From assembly GCA_050288105.1 (NCBI GenBank), contig JBNKDE010000003.1, positions 186,001 through 250,000 on the forward strand: a stretch of 64,000 nt of DNA, in the 5' to 3' direction. Every line of letters begins with the position of its first letter. Within the stretch, counting starts at the first letter, position 1. This document shows positions 1 to 9,040 of this stretch, in pieces. The translations under genes were made by a program, and so were the position numbers. This stretch comes from JACNJF01 sp050288105. Its GTDB lineage: Bacteria; Pseudomonadota; Gammaproteobacteria; GCA-001735895. Below the pieces are notes generated by a model, which saw only the letters and a program-made list of their open reading frames with translations, made no database searches and was not told where the DNA came from.

Positions 1-2
1 GT

Positions 3-578
3 GAATTGATTGATGAGCTGGAGGCAATAGAGGAACAGGAGGATGAAAAAACACCGGTATTGGCAGAGCCTGACAAACACGAAGTGCTGGAAAACCTGCA
101 ACATACCGCTTCGCAGACCACCACACCGTTACAGCTCTGGGGACGTGCGCTGGAGCATCCGGTAGCACTTTTTGTGCTGCCCCTGTTTGCGCTGGTGAAT
201 GCCGGTATAACCGTAGAGGTTTCAGCCCTGTCGGCCATGTTTAGTGATCCACTAGCATTGGGTATTGTACTTGGCCTGTTACTGGGCAAGCTGATTGGCA
301 TTACCCTGCCCACCTTTGTACTGGTTAAACTTAGACTGGGTCGATTACCAGCAGGCGTTCAATCCAGTCATATCATAGGACTGGCATTGCTGGGTGGAAT
401 GGGATTTACCATGTCCATCTTCATCGCAACACTGGGATTTTCGAGCAATCACGATCATCAGCTGATCGCTAAAGCGGGAATTATTACAGCATCATTACTC
501 GCTGGTATCCTGGGTTATCTCTGGTTGCGACTGGTAGCACCTGACCATCGAGAAAATGGAAAAAACGGTCACCATTGA
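3..578 (+). CDS. nhaA: Na+/H+ antiporter NhaA, C-terminal part (5' end outside window)
   Basis: This is the C-terminal half of an inner-membrane sodium/proton antiporter that exports Na+ in exchange for protons. The reading frame is already open at the first base, so the start lies upstream. The segment GLLLGKLIGI corresponds to the region of the functional lysine (K300 of E. coli NhaA), and GMGFTMSIFIATLGF is the typical last-but-one helix. The catalytic Asp pair belongs to the missing N-terminal half and cannot be checked. An acidic stretch near the start of the fragment (EEQEDEK) is a cytoplasmic-loop insertion longer than in E. coli. The gene ends about 120 bp before an MscS gene on the same strand. 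Confidence 0.93.
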   Translation, partial: ELIDELEAIEEQEDEKTPVLAEPDKHEVLENLQHTASQTTTPLQLWGRALEHPVALFVLPLFALVNAGITVEVSALSAMFSDPLALGIVLGLLLGKLIGITLPTFVLVKLRLGRLPAGVQSSHIIGLALLGGMGFTMSIFIATLGFSSNHDHQLIAKAGIITASLLAGILGYLWLRLVAPDHRENGKNGHH

Positions 579-701
579 TTATCGGGACATACATAAGTCA
601 GGCTGCATAGCAACACTGCCCCCTTTAAGCGCAGGCAATGATGCTGAACTATTTTAACTGACACGCTTCATATTGAATTAAAGATTAACTGGGAACACAA
701 C

Positions 702-1766
702 ATGCCAGACTTCGACATACTGAATCAGACTGTATTGGGTAATAGCTTATTGCAGTGGTCAATAGCGGCCACTGCACTGATGCTGAGCTTTATCGTCATG
801 CGCCTGGCAAAGCGCATAGCCACCCGGCGCCTGGCAACACTGGCTGCAAAAACCAGCACCCAGTGGGACGATATTATCGTCGATGCTATTAAGCAGACCC
901 GAACCCTGTTTATGTTATTCGCCAGTATTTTAATCGGATCCCTGTTTGTAGAGTTGGCGGATCGGGCACATTCCATCATACAGGCAGCTTTTATTATCGC
1001 CCTGCTGGTACAGGTCGGTATCTGGCTCACCGTCATTACCATATCGGTAGTGAGCTTTTACAGTAAGCAAACGGTATCTAAAAATCCTGCAGCGGCCAGC
1101 TCAATCAACTTTGTTGGATTTATCGGTAAGATTTTCATCTGGTCGGTAATCACACTGGTTGCGCTAGATAGCCTGGGCATTCATGTGACTACCGTCGTCG
1201 CTGGCCTGGGTATTGGTGGTGTGGCGGTTGCGCTCGCCGTGCAAAATATTCTGGGTGATTTGTTCGCTTCGCTATCGATTATTCTGGATAAGCCTTTTGT
1301 CATCGGTGACTTCCTGATCATTGATGAACACCTCGGCAGTGTGGAATATATCGGCCTGAAGACCACGCGCCTGCGTAGCCTGTCAGGAGAGCAGCTCATC
1401 TTCTCCAACTCTGACCTGTTAAAAAGCCGCATCAGAAACTATGGACGTATGTACGAACGACGTGTGGTTTTCAATATTGGTGTGGTCTACAGTACGCCGC
1501 GTGATAAGCTCAGGCGCATACCTGAAATCATCAAAGATGCGATTCAGGCACAGCAGAATACCCGCTTTGACCGCTCGCATTTTATGAAATATGGCGATTA
1601 TGCGCTGCAGTTTGAGACGGTGTATTACATCAAATCCCCAGATTACAATATCTACATGGATATTCAGCAGGCTGTGTACTTCGCGATACACGAGGCGTTC
1701 GAACAGGAAAAGATTGGGTTTGCCTATCCGACTCAGAAACTTTTTATCGAACAAACGAGTAGCTAA
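702..1766 (+). CDS. Small-conductance mechanosensitive channel, MscS family
   Basis: Inner-membrane channel that opens under membrane tension and releases solutes during hypo-osmotic shock. Four hydrophobic segments lie at about residues 18-35, 68-85, 92-118 and 136-158. They are followed by the Gly/Ala-rich pore helix (AGLGIGGVAVALAVQN, about 167-182) and the beta domain signature KPFVIGDFL. A soluble C-terminal alpha/beta domain follows to residue 354. The size and single extra N-terminal helices fit the YbdG/YnaI-like branch better than the 286-residue E. coli MscS. The neighbouring nhaA also deals with ion and osmotic stress. The family is certain, the subtype is inferred. Confidence 0.9.
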   Translation: MPDFDILNQTVLGNSLLQWSIAATALMLSFIVMRLAKRIATRRLATLAAKTSTQWDDIIVDAIKQTRTLFMLFASILIGSLFVELADRAHSIIQAAFIIALLVQVGIWLTVITISVVSFYSKQTVSKNPAAASSINFVGFIGKIFIWSVITLVALDSLGIHVTTVVAGLGIGGVAVALAVQNILGDLFASLSIILDKPFVIGDFLIIDEHLGSVEYIGLKTTRLRSLSGEQLIFSNSDLLKSRIRNYGRMYERRVVFNIGVVYSTPRDKLRRIPEIIKDAIQAQQNTRFDRSHFMKYGDYALQFETVYYIKSPDYNIYMDIQQAVYFAIHEAFEQEKIGFAYPTQKLFIEQTSS

Positions 1767-1828
1767 GCATTCATTGTCCGCACCCTTTCATGACTTGATA
1801 AAGCCGGCATTTTAACGACAATAGTGCT

Positions 1829-3550
1829 ATGTCCTTATCTCAACTTGCCCAGCCGCCAGCCAACGATCTCAACGCGATCTATCTGGCTAATATCCGCCAA
1901 CGCTTCAAGGCTGAGATCAATCGCCTCACCAGTGGCGCTATGCTTAAGCTCCTGGGAAACAGGCCATTAGCAGCAGAATTAAGCTTTCCCTTCAGTTACC
2001 TGCATGCCCTGCACTGGCTGCAGCAACAGGTTCATCATGATTATCGTGCATCGGTATTATCCGCCTTTTCGCGCGGTAAACAGGCATTCCTGATGCAGAT
2101 GATTCTGGACTCAAGCGATGCTGCATCGTTTATTGAGGCTTATATCAATCACTGGTTGAACTACCAGGGTGAGCTGCAGATCCAGCATCAGCAACTGATG
2201 ACCCTGTTTCAATATCAGCAGCAGGATAAATCACGTCTGCAACAGTTCATGCTCGAACAATGGTACAGCCTGGGGTTGTTTACACAAACCCCGGCACAGT
2301 CCTATCATGTGCTGGCACTTGAAGAGAAACAGCGTTATCAGGAATTTTCCAGTGACGAAGAAGCCGAACGCCTGCGCCTGATCGATGCCCTGCCCGACAA
2401 TGGCCCCTTAACCACTTCGTTTGAAAAACTGGGGGTTATCCCATCCATGGCCTGCCCACAGACCTGCCGTCATTGTATGTTTATCTGGCGTCCTATCATG
2501 AAGAATACGCCAGACCCGCAACAGCTCTATCGCAGCGTCAATCAACTTACACGCAATGTGCTGTTTACCGGTGGCGACCTGACCCGGCAACTGGATGATT
2601 TTTATCGGGCCATAGCCAGTATGAAAGATGTCAGCACCTTCGCGATACTACTGAACGGGGATTTTGCCGAAACGCTGGAAGTCACCGACTCGGTGCTTTC
2701 AGCGATGGCGCAGGCGATACGTAAGCGACCGGCTAACTGGCCTCAGGCAAAAATCATGTTGCAGATCAGCTTCGATGAATTTCATCAGGAAGTCATCATT
2801 GATAAACAGGGGCAACCGCGTGAACGCATAGCCATCAGTAAGATTGCGAATATCGTACAACTGGCCCCGCGCTACCCGCGTGAGATTCAACTGGCGTTAT
2901 TGCATAAGCAACATGCGCTTAACTTCTCTATGGATCTGTTTCAGAAAGGCGTGTTTGCACGCCTGGCTAATGAGCTGGGGCAACGTGGACATCAGCTAAA
3001 GGTATTATCTGCCCAGCCTTCATCGCGCCTGAAAGCCAACCCGGCACAGCCAGGAAACAAGGGCCAGTTGATACGTGACGCCAATTTTGTGCTGAGTCAG
3101 TATCCGGATGTACCCATTATACTCACCAGCTCCACTATCGATGCCTATGGCCGCGCCACCACGATGGAACAGCATGAAGCGGTCAATGATCGTGAAATGC
3201 TCATGCTACTACTGGATGGCAATCCGCCGCAGGGTGAATATTTCGATACCGACCTGATGTTCTGGTTCAACGGATGGGTCACACTGTTTTCTGCAGTCCA
3301 TATGAACCTGGGTGATTACTATCGCGATGGCCTGGATACCATCCTGCGTCGCCATCAGAAAGACCCATTGACCCAGGCGCTGCATAATTTTGATCTACGC
3401 CTGCTCGATTATTATGCAGAGATACGCAACGACCTGACACAGTTGATCGAAAATGCGACCGGGCCACACCAATTATTCCACCGCATTACCGAACAGGCTG
3501 AGCTGCGCCTGCATATGACGCAACGCCTGATAGAAAACCGTTCAAATTAA
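1829..3550 (+). CDS. Uncharacterised radical SAM protein with a long N-terminal region
   Basis: A 573-residue protein with the radical SAM signature C209-x3-C213-x2-C216 (ACPQTCRHCMF), which would bind a 4Fe-4S cluster used to cleave S-adenosylmethionine. A TGGD segment about 30 residues later matches the GGE/GGD strand that binds the SAM amino group. The first 200 residues are helical and rich in Gln and Leu, with no motif I recognise. The C-terminal 150 residues after the barrel contain no further Cys cluster of the SPASM type. Substrate and product are unknown. The next gene, an OsmC-type protein, starts 18 bp after the stop, so the two are probably co-transcribed. Confidence 0.8.
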   Translation: MSLSQLAQPPANDLNAIYLANIRQRFKAEINRLTSGAMLKLLGNRPLAAELSFPFSYLHALHWLQQQVHHDYRASVLSAFSRGKQAFLMQMILDSSDAASFIEAYINHWLNYQGELQIQHQQLMTLFQYQQQDKSRLQQFMLEQWYSLGLFTQTPAQSYHVLALEEKQRYQEFSSDEEAERLRLIDALPDNGPLTTSFEKLGVIPSMACPQTCRHCMFIWRPIMKNTPDPQQLYRSVNQLTRNVLFTGGDLTRQLDDFYRAIASMKDVSTFAILLNGDFAETLEVTDSVLSAMAQAIRKRPANWPQAKIMLQISFDEFHQEVIIDKQGQPRERIAISKIANIVQLAPRYPREIQLALLHKQHALNFSMDLFQKGVFARLANELGQRGHQLKVLSAQPSSRLKANPAQPGNKGQLIRDANFVLSQYPDVPIILTSSTIDAYGRATTMEQHEAVNDREMLMLLLDGNPPQGEYFDTDLMFWFNGWVTLFSAVHMNLGDYYRDGLDTILRRHQKDPLTQALHNFDLRLLDYYAEIRNDLTQLIENATGPHQLFHRITEQAELRLHMTQRLIENRSN

Positions 3551-3568
3551 ATTACAGGAGCAACCAAC

Positions 3569-4030
3569 ATGTCCGAAGTCGGCAAATTCACCATCCAGCT
3601 AGAGCAGGAAGAAGGCTACAACTTCCGCGTAAAATTCGATATCGACCAGGCCGAACAACTACTGATGGATGAGCCCGCCCCGCTGGGCGCAGACCAGGGC
3701 CCTAATGCTTCACGTCTGCTCGCGGCAGCGACCGCCAATTGTCTTAGTGCCAGCCTGATGTTCTGCCTCGCCAAGCAGGATACACCCAGCCATGCGATCA
3801 AGACCGAAGCTACCTGCACCATGGTACGTAATGATAAAAATCGCATGCGCGTTGGGCGCATCGATGTACGTATCATGGCCGGTGATGTGTTACTGGAATC
3901 GAAAAAAACAGCTCGCTGCATGGAGCTGTTTGAGGATTTCTGCGTAGTAACGGCCAGCCTGCGCGAAGGTATTCATGTGGGAGTAGAAGTCGTTAATGAA
4001 GCGGGAGACCTCTTACATAAGGTTGATTAA
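3569..4030 (+). CDS. OsmC family protein
   Basis: A 153-residue OsmC/Ohr-fold protein. The family includes thiol-dependent peroxidases that reduce organic hydroperoxides in the cytoplasm using a pair of cysteines. Here the signature NASRLLAAATANCLSAS places one Cys at residue 58, and the second candidate is C125 in FEDFCVVTASLREG, the usual spacing for the family. An extra Cys at 117 is present. A ribosome site (ACAGGAG) precedes the ATG. The tight spacing behind the radical SAM gene suggests the two are expressed together, perhaps for protection or repair of an oxidant-sensitive enzyme; that link is inference. Confidence 0.85.
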   Translation: MSEVGKFTIQLEQEEGYNFRVKFDIDQAEQLLMDEPAPLGADQGPNASRLLAAATANCLSASLMFCLAKQDTPSHAIKTEATCTMVRNDKNRMRVGRIDVRIMAGDVLLESKKTARCMELFEDFCVVTASLREGIHVGVEVVNEAGDLLHKVD

Positions 4031-4034
4031 TTCC

Positions 4035-4790
4035 TTATGCAAATGAGTCAACCATCAGCTTGATACCGATAATAAACAGCATCACCAGGATGCTTTTATA
4101 GAATACTTCATCGTTCAGCCTGGCCTGAATCCACAGCCCGGCCCGGATGCCTATCCAGGCCACAGGAGCCAGTACCAGCGCGATCAACAGGTTTTCTGTA
4201 TTCACCTGGCCCAGCATGGCATAGGGCAACAGCTTGACGGCATTGATAGCAGCAAAGAACACGACTGCCGTACCCAGGTAGTTTTCACGTGGCAGTTTGA
4301 GCGGGATCAGGTAGTAATTCAGTGGTGGTCCTCCAGCATGTGCCAGGAAGCTGGTAAACCCGGCTACCAGGCCGCTGATACGTCCAACACGAGGAGAGGT
4401 TCGGTGTTTGAATTTGGCCCCTTTCATCAACCCATACAGTGAAAAAAGCACCGAAAACACACCTAGCATAAATGCCAGAATCTGGTCATCCAGATAATCA
4501 AATAACAGATAGCCGATCAAGATACCGAGCATGGATGCAGGCAACAAATGCTTTAGATGTTCGTTTAACTGCTTACCCCACCAGGCCCGCACACTGAAGA
4601 AATCCATCAGCAATAATAACGGTAGCATCAACGCTGCGGCGCGAATAGGCCCCACCTGCAGCGTTAACAGCGGTACAGATATCACGCCAATACCACCGGC
4701 AAAACCAGATTTTGAAACCCCGGTGATAAAAACCCCGATAATAGCTAATAGCCAGAACATCCATCCCAGGTTGATGAGTTCATCAATCAT
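4035..4790 (-). CDS. Sulfite exporter TauE/SafE family membrane protein
   Basis: A 251-residue membrane protein with about eight hydrophobic helices and the family pattern of a Gly-rich N-terminal helix (GVSKSGFAGGIGVISVPLL) repeated in the second half (AHAGGPPLNYYLIPLKL). TauE/SafE proteins are thought to export sulfite, sulfoacetate or related organic sulfur anions. I chose the ATG at 4790 because AAAGG lies eight bases before it; a GTG ten codons upstream is the alternative. The gene is convergent with the OsmC gene, leaving only four bases between stops. The substrate cannot be told from sequence. Confidence 0.85.
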   Translation of the reverse strand: MIDELINLGWMFWLLAIIGVFITGVSKSGFAGGIGVISVPLLTLQVGPIRAAALMLPLLLLMDFFSVRAWWGKQLNEHLKHLLPASMLGILIGYLLFDYLDDQILAFMLGVFSVLFSLYGLMKGAKFKHRTSPRVGRISGLVAGFTSFLAHAGGPPLNYYLIPLKLPRENYLGTAVVFFAAINAVKLLPYAMLGQVNTENLLIALVLAPVAWIGIRAGLWIQARLNDEVFYKSILVMLFIIGIKLMVDSFA

Positions 4791-5014
4791 TAAACGACCT
4801 TTACCTAAAAAAATAGCCACAGATTACACGCTGCACACTGGCGCAGGCAACCGTAGTATTGGCAGCCCTACGTTCTAGTCACACAGCACGACGCGCTTCC
4901 CGACTCTGAGGTTGAGCCATCCAGACCTTCTTCACGGATTCGTAACCGTAGCTTAATCGCATTGTCATCTGCTTACCTTTAAATCTACTCCACATTCAAC
5001 CATGGAGACTAAAG

Positions 5015-6601
5015 ATGAAAACACCAATCAAGACATTACCGCCTCTGGCTGCAATGATCGCACTGAGCTGCTCGCTAAACCCAGTTTATGCATCGACACC
5101 CAAAATTGAACAGGGCATTCAGTTTGGCGACGTGAGTGAAGGCCACGCCATGGTCTGGAGCCGATCCGACCAGCCTTCCAGAATGATGATCGAATATGCA
5201 TTCAACAGCCAGTTTAAAGATGCCATCACAGTGACAGGCCCCTACGCTACTGCCGAATCGGACTTTACCGCCAAACAGGATTTAACCGGATTACCTGCCG
5301 GTCAGGATGTATATGTCAGGGTATGGTTTGAAGACCTGAGCAATGAACGTAATCCCAGTGAGCCAGTAAGTGGTCATTTCCATACCATCGGCAAAAATGA
5401 AAGTATTCGATTTGTCTGGGGTGGTGATGTTGGGGGCCAGGGCTGGGGCATTAACGAAGCATTCGGTGGTATGAAAATCTATGAGGCCATGCGTCAGGTT
5501 AAACCACAGTTTTTCATCCAGAGTGGTGATAGCGTTTATTCAGATGGCCCAATCAAGGAATCTGTTGTGGCCCCTAATGGTCAGATCTGGAACAACATCG
5601 TCACGCCAGAGGTAAGCAAGGTTGCCGAAACGCTCAATGAATTTCGTGGTAGATACAAATACAATTTACTAGATGACAATATGCGTCGTTTTAATGCAGA
5701 AGTACCGCAGATCTGGCAATGGGATGATCACGAAGTTGCCAATAACTGGTCAGATTCAAAAGACCTGTATGGCGATGAACGATATACCGTAAAGGATGTT
5801 CCATTGCTGGTTGCACATGCTACCCAGGCATTTCACGAATATGCGCCATTGCGTCCGCACAGTGCCGATGAACCCATGCGCATTTACCGTAAAATCTCCT
5901 ACGGTAATCTGCTGGATGTATTCGTACTGGATATGCGCAGCTATCGCGGCCCTAACAGCTATAACCTTCAAACCGTCGAAAGTGCAGAAACCGCATTCCT
6001 CGGCAATGCACAGATCGAATGGTTACAGCAACAGCTGGAAGACTCTGATGCAATCTGGAAGGTAATTTCGGCGGACATGCCACTCGGATTAAACATCAGC
6101 GACGACTATGTCAATAATCCGCCACAGAAATGGGAAGCGGTTGCAAATGGAAACGATGGCCCGGCCGCTGGACGCGAACTGGAAATCGCTCGCCTGTTGA
6201 AATTCATCAAGCAAAAGCAGATAGAGAATATCGTCTGGCTAACTGCTGATGTACATTATGCCGCTGCGCATTATTACAATCCTGAAAAAGCGGCTACCGA
6301 TGATTTCAACCCTTTCTGGGAATTCATCTCTGGCCCCTTAAATGCCGGATCTTTCGGACCCAACAGCACCGACGGCACCTTTGGTCCAGAGGTAGTATTC
6401 AGCAAGGCACCGCCTGCTGGTCAATCTAACCTGTCTCCTTATGCCGGTCTTCAGTTTTTTGGTGAAGTCAATATCGATAAACGCAGTAAAGCGATGAAGG
6501 TAGCGTTAAAAGACCTGAATGGCGAAACCGTATTTAGCAAAACCTTACGCGCCAGGAAGGTAAAACAGCACGAGCGGGAAAACGAAAAGCATCAGCATTA
6601 A
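5015..6601 (+). CDS. PhoD-like alkaline phosphatase / metallophosphatase, secreted
   Basis: A 528-residue periplasmic or secreted phosphoesterase of the PhoD family. A signal peptide covers residues 1-27 (cleavage after VYA). An N-terminal fibronectin-like domain (about 28-130) is followed by the metallophosphatase domain with the blocks GGDVGG, SGDSVYSDG, WDDHEVANNW and TADVHYAAAHYY that supply metal ligands. PhoD enzymes normally use Fe/Ca and hydrolyse phosphomonoesters and diesters. A Shine-Dalgarno-like GGAGACTAAAG precedes the ATG. The C terminus is His/Lys-rich (KHQH). A strong terminator follows directly, so the gene seems monocistronic. Confidence 0.88.
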   Translation: MKTPIKTLPPLAAMIALSCSLNPVYASTPKIEQGIQFGDVSEGHAMVWSRSDQPSRMMIEYAFNSQFKDAITVTGPYATAESDFTAKQDLTGLPAGQDVYVRVWFEDLSNERNPSEPVSGHFHTIGKNESIRFVWGGDVGGQGWGINEAFGGMKIYEAMRQVKPQFFIQSGDSVYSDGPIKESVVAPNGQIWNNIVTPEVSKVAETLNEFRGRYKYNLLDDNMRRFNAEVPQIWQWDDHEVANNWSDSKDLYGDERYTVKDVPLLVAHATQAFHEYAPLRPHSADEPMRIYRKISYGNLLDVFVLDMRSYRGPNSYNLQTVESAETAFLGNAQIEWLQQQLEDSDAIWKVISADMPLGLNISDDYVNNPPQKWEAVANGNDGPAAGRELEIARLLKFIKQKQIENIVWLTADVHYAAAHYYNPEKAATDDFNPFWEFISGPLNAGSFGPNSTDGTFGPEVVFSKAPPAGQSNLSPYAGLQFFGEVNIDKRSKAMKVALKDLNGETVFSKTLRARKVKQHERENEKHQH

Positions 6602-6625
6602 ATTGCAGCCTGATTGTTCATTGTA

Positions 6626-6657
6626 AAAAAACCCGCCGGGTTTCCAGCGGGTTTTTT
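6626..6657 (+). terminator. Rho-independent terminator of the PhoD-like gene
   Basis: An 11-bp stem (AAAAAACCCGC / GCGGGTTTTTT) with a 10-base loop and a run of six T lies 25 bp after the phosphatase stop codon. Confidence 0.92.
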
Positions 6658-6785
6658 GTGAAAAATGTCAATAAAAAATACTGCAATCCGGAAATCGCGG
6701 ATTAATAAATTGTAAACAATCGATAAGGTATTCTGCTGGCGAAATTAAATCACTTTCCGTTAATACTTTTCACAGCAGGAATATT

Positions 6786-7244
6786 ATGATTGCCATTCAA
6801 TATGTTCACCCTATGATTGTTCATTTCCCAATCGTATTCGCACTGACTTTAGCGCTTGTCGACACCGTTGCGATATTTCAAAGCCGTAATGTAACCGGGC
6901 GCTCTTACCTTGGAAACACGTCAACGCTATTTGCTATCATTGCGGGGCTATCGGGACTGGTTGCTATTATATTCGGGGACATCGCCCTGGAGACTGCCGA
7001 AGCCGGTGGATTCAGCAGTGACATCGCAGAAATACATGAACACCTGGGCAGTGCCGTCGCCTTTATTCTTATGGGATGGGCTATTGTAAGAGCCATACTC
7101 TGGTTCCGTGATACGCAATTACCGAAGTGGAGCGTTAACTTAATTCCAGTTATTGAACTGGGTATTGCCGTTGGCATTATTGCGACCGCATTCTTTGGTG
7201 GTGAACTGGTTTTTGAATTAGGGGTCAATGTAGTCAGTCTCTGA
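6786..7244 (+). CDS. DUF2231 domain membrane protein
   Basis: A 152-residue protein with four predicted transmembrane helices. It opens with the DUF2231 hallmark HPMIVHFPIVFALTLALVD, where two histidines lie in the first helix, and has a further His-containing segment (EIHEHLGSAVAF) in the middle. Members of this family sit in the inner membrane, often near cytochromes, and the conserved histidines have led to suggestions of heme or metal binding, but the function is not established. It is preceded by an AGCAGGA ribosome site and stands alone between terminator-like structures. Confidence 0.8.
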   Translation: MIAIQYVHPMIVHFPIVFALTLALVDTVAIFQSRNVTGRSYLGNTSTLFAIIAGLSGLVAIIFGDIALETAEAGGFSSDIAEIHEHLGSAVAFILMGWAIVRAILWFRDTQLPKWSVNLIPVIELGIAVGIIATAFFGGELVFELGVNVVSL

Positions 7245-7296
7245 TAATTCCGATAATTACCTATCTAAATCATCGAAAAATATGTAATTCATATTG

Positions 7297-7326
7297 CAGG
7301 CAAATCCAATTGTTTAGATTTGCCTG
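7297..7326 (+). terminator. Stem-loop after the DUF2231 gene, possible terminator
   Basis: A perfect 10-bp stem (CAGGCAAATC / GATTTGCCTG) with a 10-base loop starts 52 bp after the stop codon. It lacks a T tract on either strand, so it may be a transcript-end stabilising hairpin rather than an intrinsic terminator. Confidence 0.45.
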
Positions 7327-7723
7327 TAGTTCAAGCTATTTGTGGCAATGCCAGTGGGCAGCCGGGGATATCTCTGCCCCTGCACTAGACAGAAATTAAC
7401 CTGCCTGTCTGTGTTCATTTCCTGGCCAGGCAAGGGGAAAACATATTCTGCTAGCGCTTGCAGCACAACTTGAACAGGTCAGATTCTGGGATGATAAATA
7501 CGGGCTAGAGTTCATTCATTTCAGGATTTAAACCATTTAAACCGCAGAAGACACAGAGACCACGGAGGTTGAATATTTAACAAACGACTTCTGGAGATTT
7601 CTTAGGTATCAAAACAGCTTGTTTGATGAGTACAGCATAATAAACAATTTTCATTTTTCTCTTCGATCTTTGTGGTGAGTTTATTTTCGATAGATTTGCT
7701 AGATTTCAGCTGTCATTCAACGT
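7327..7723. other. Intergenic stretch with a degenerate inverted repeat, no gene seen
   Basis: No convincing reading frame or RNA was found. Around 7541-7571 the plus strand has a purine-rich segment of the kind ACCGCAGAAGACACAGAG, and around 7657-7681 a segment CTTCGATCTTTGTGGTGAG is its loose reverse complement. Such degenerate pairs are common in proteobacterial intergenic DNA and may be remnants of a small non-autonomous element. Confidence 0.35.
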
Positions 7724-8311
7724 CTAACCTTGATCTTGTAAAACCTCTGCTACGCGTGAGCGAAGAACGGGCAGGATTTCTTTTTCGAACCAGGGGTTAC
7801 GTTTAAGCCAGAGATTATTGCGCGGGCTTGGATGTGGTAAGGGAATAGTATGCGGCCAGAATTTGCGCCATGCTTTAATTACCTCAGTAAGCGATGCGCC
7901 CGCATTCGGTAGATGATAGTCCTGTGCGTACTTACCAATAACCACGGTAAGCTGGAGGTTCTGCATCTTTGATAGCAGCCTGGCCCTCCAGGCTAGTGCA
8001 CATTCAGTGCGCGGAGGCAGGTCTCCTGACTTACCCGTACCTGGATAGCAGAAACCCATCGGGAGTATGGCAACCTGTTCAGGATCATAGAATACTTCGC
8101 GAGCCATACCCAACCATGAACGCAAACGTTCACCGCTGGCATCGTTGAACGGTATACCGGTTTCGTGCACCTTCTTTCCTGGTGCCTGGCCCGCAATAAG
8201 TATGCGAGCTGACGAATGTACCTGCAAAACAGGTCGCGGACCAAGCGGCAGATACTCTGCACATAATGTGCAACTACGAACCTCTTCCAATAGCATCTCA
8301 TCTGATGTCAT
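7724..8311 (-). CDS. Uracil-DNA glycosylase family protein
   Basis: A 195-residue cytoplasmic protein of the uracil-DNA glycosylase superfamily, which removes uracil or related damaged bases from DNA. It has CTLC near the N terminus, the active-site block GQAPGKKVHETGIPFNDASGE and the C-terminal HPSPRN motif. The first motif has Gly-Gln-Ala-Pro-Gly as in families 4 and 5. Only one CxxC pair is obvious, so a full 4Fe-4S site is doubtful. The ATG at 8311 was preferred to a TTG seven codons upstream because of a GAGCGAG sequence in front. It stands alone, facing the decayed region at 8.6-9.7 kb. Confidence 0.82.
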   Translation of the reverse strand: MTSDEMLLEEVRSCTLCAEYLPLGPRPVLQVHSSARILIAGQAPGKKVHETGIPFNDASGERLRSWLGMAREVFYDPEQVAILPMGFCYPGTGKSGDLPPRTECALAWRARLLSKMQNLQLTVVIGKYAQDYHLPNAGASLTEVIKAWRKFWPHTIPLPHPSPRNNLWLKRNPWFEKEILPVLRSRVAEVLQDQG

Positions 8312-8616
8312 GAGACTCGCTCTTGAAGGCAAACCGAAGTAAGCAGCAGGAACGCAGTAAATAAAAACAAGCTGTTATTGGTCTGATGACTCATTAAAAA
8401 TCACCTTGTTTGAAAATGGATCTATTACTGTAAAACAGCGATTACCCCAATGGGTCTGCTCAACCTCTGACTTTTTATACTGATAGTAATTTGCCAAATA
8501 TTACCGATATTAACGGGCAGAAACAAAGAGTTAGTTTGGTCCGGTGTAGTGGGGTAACTACCATACCCATCAGATTCAATTGAATACGGGCCACTGTAAT
8601 TATTCTAGACAGCCTT

Positions 8617-8953
8617 TTCAACTTCCTTCAGCAACTTCTGCGCTTTCCCATAGAGATGCTATCACCTCCGAGTCAAGTACCCTTGATACATTTCCGTTAT
8701 CATCCAGATATTGCAGTGAGCCATGATTGATAAACAAATATTCTGTGAGTTCCGGAAAGCTGGTTTTCTCGTGAATAACCCATTCGGCTCGTATCCATAA
8801 TCACCCGCAGGTGCCAGGGTCATTACGCAGTATCACGACCCAGGTACCTGTCACATGACATGTTCGTAATAGTTTAACGTAAGTCCCTTCACGCAGAATT
8901 TTCCATGGAATATCTGCAGGATTAATGTGTAAATCGTTTGTGATTTTATTCAT
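8617..8953 (-). pseudogene. Broken cupin gene (2,4'-dihydroxyacetophenone dioxygenase-like)
   Basis: The minus strand starts with a good ribosome site (GAGGATTAACAA) and ATG and reads as a cupin N terminus: NDLHINPADIPWK, then LLRTCHVTGTWVVILRNDPGT. It then hits TGA. The end of the family continues in the DNA: GDYGYEPNG in one frame, then VIHEKTSFPELTEYLFINHG in the next, closing with a proper stop. The segment that should carry the metal-binding HxH motif is absent between the two halves. The gene therefore has an internal deletion plus a frameshift and cannot make an active cupin. It lies directly downstream of the HxlR-type regulator and was probably its operon partner. Confidence 0.75.
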
Positions 8954-9040
8954 TTGTTAATCCTCAGAATTTACGCTAAACCTGCTTACTAAAATCAGGG
9001 CAAAACCTTTAACTCGGTAAGGTCAACACGACCTTTTTAT

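Noticed and set aside
4960..5000. Possible Pho box before the PhoD-like gene (TTGTCATCTGCTTACC)
   Set aside because: Only one half-site fits; the second half has too many mismatches.
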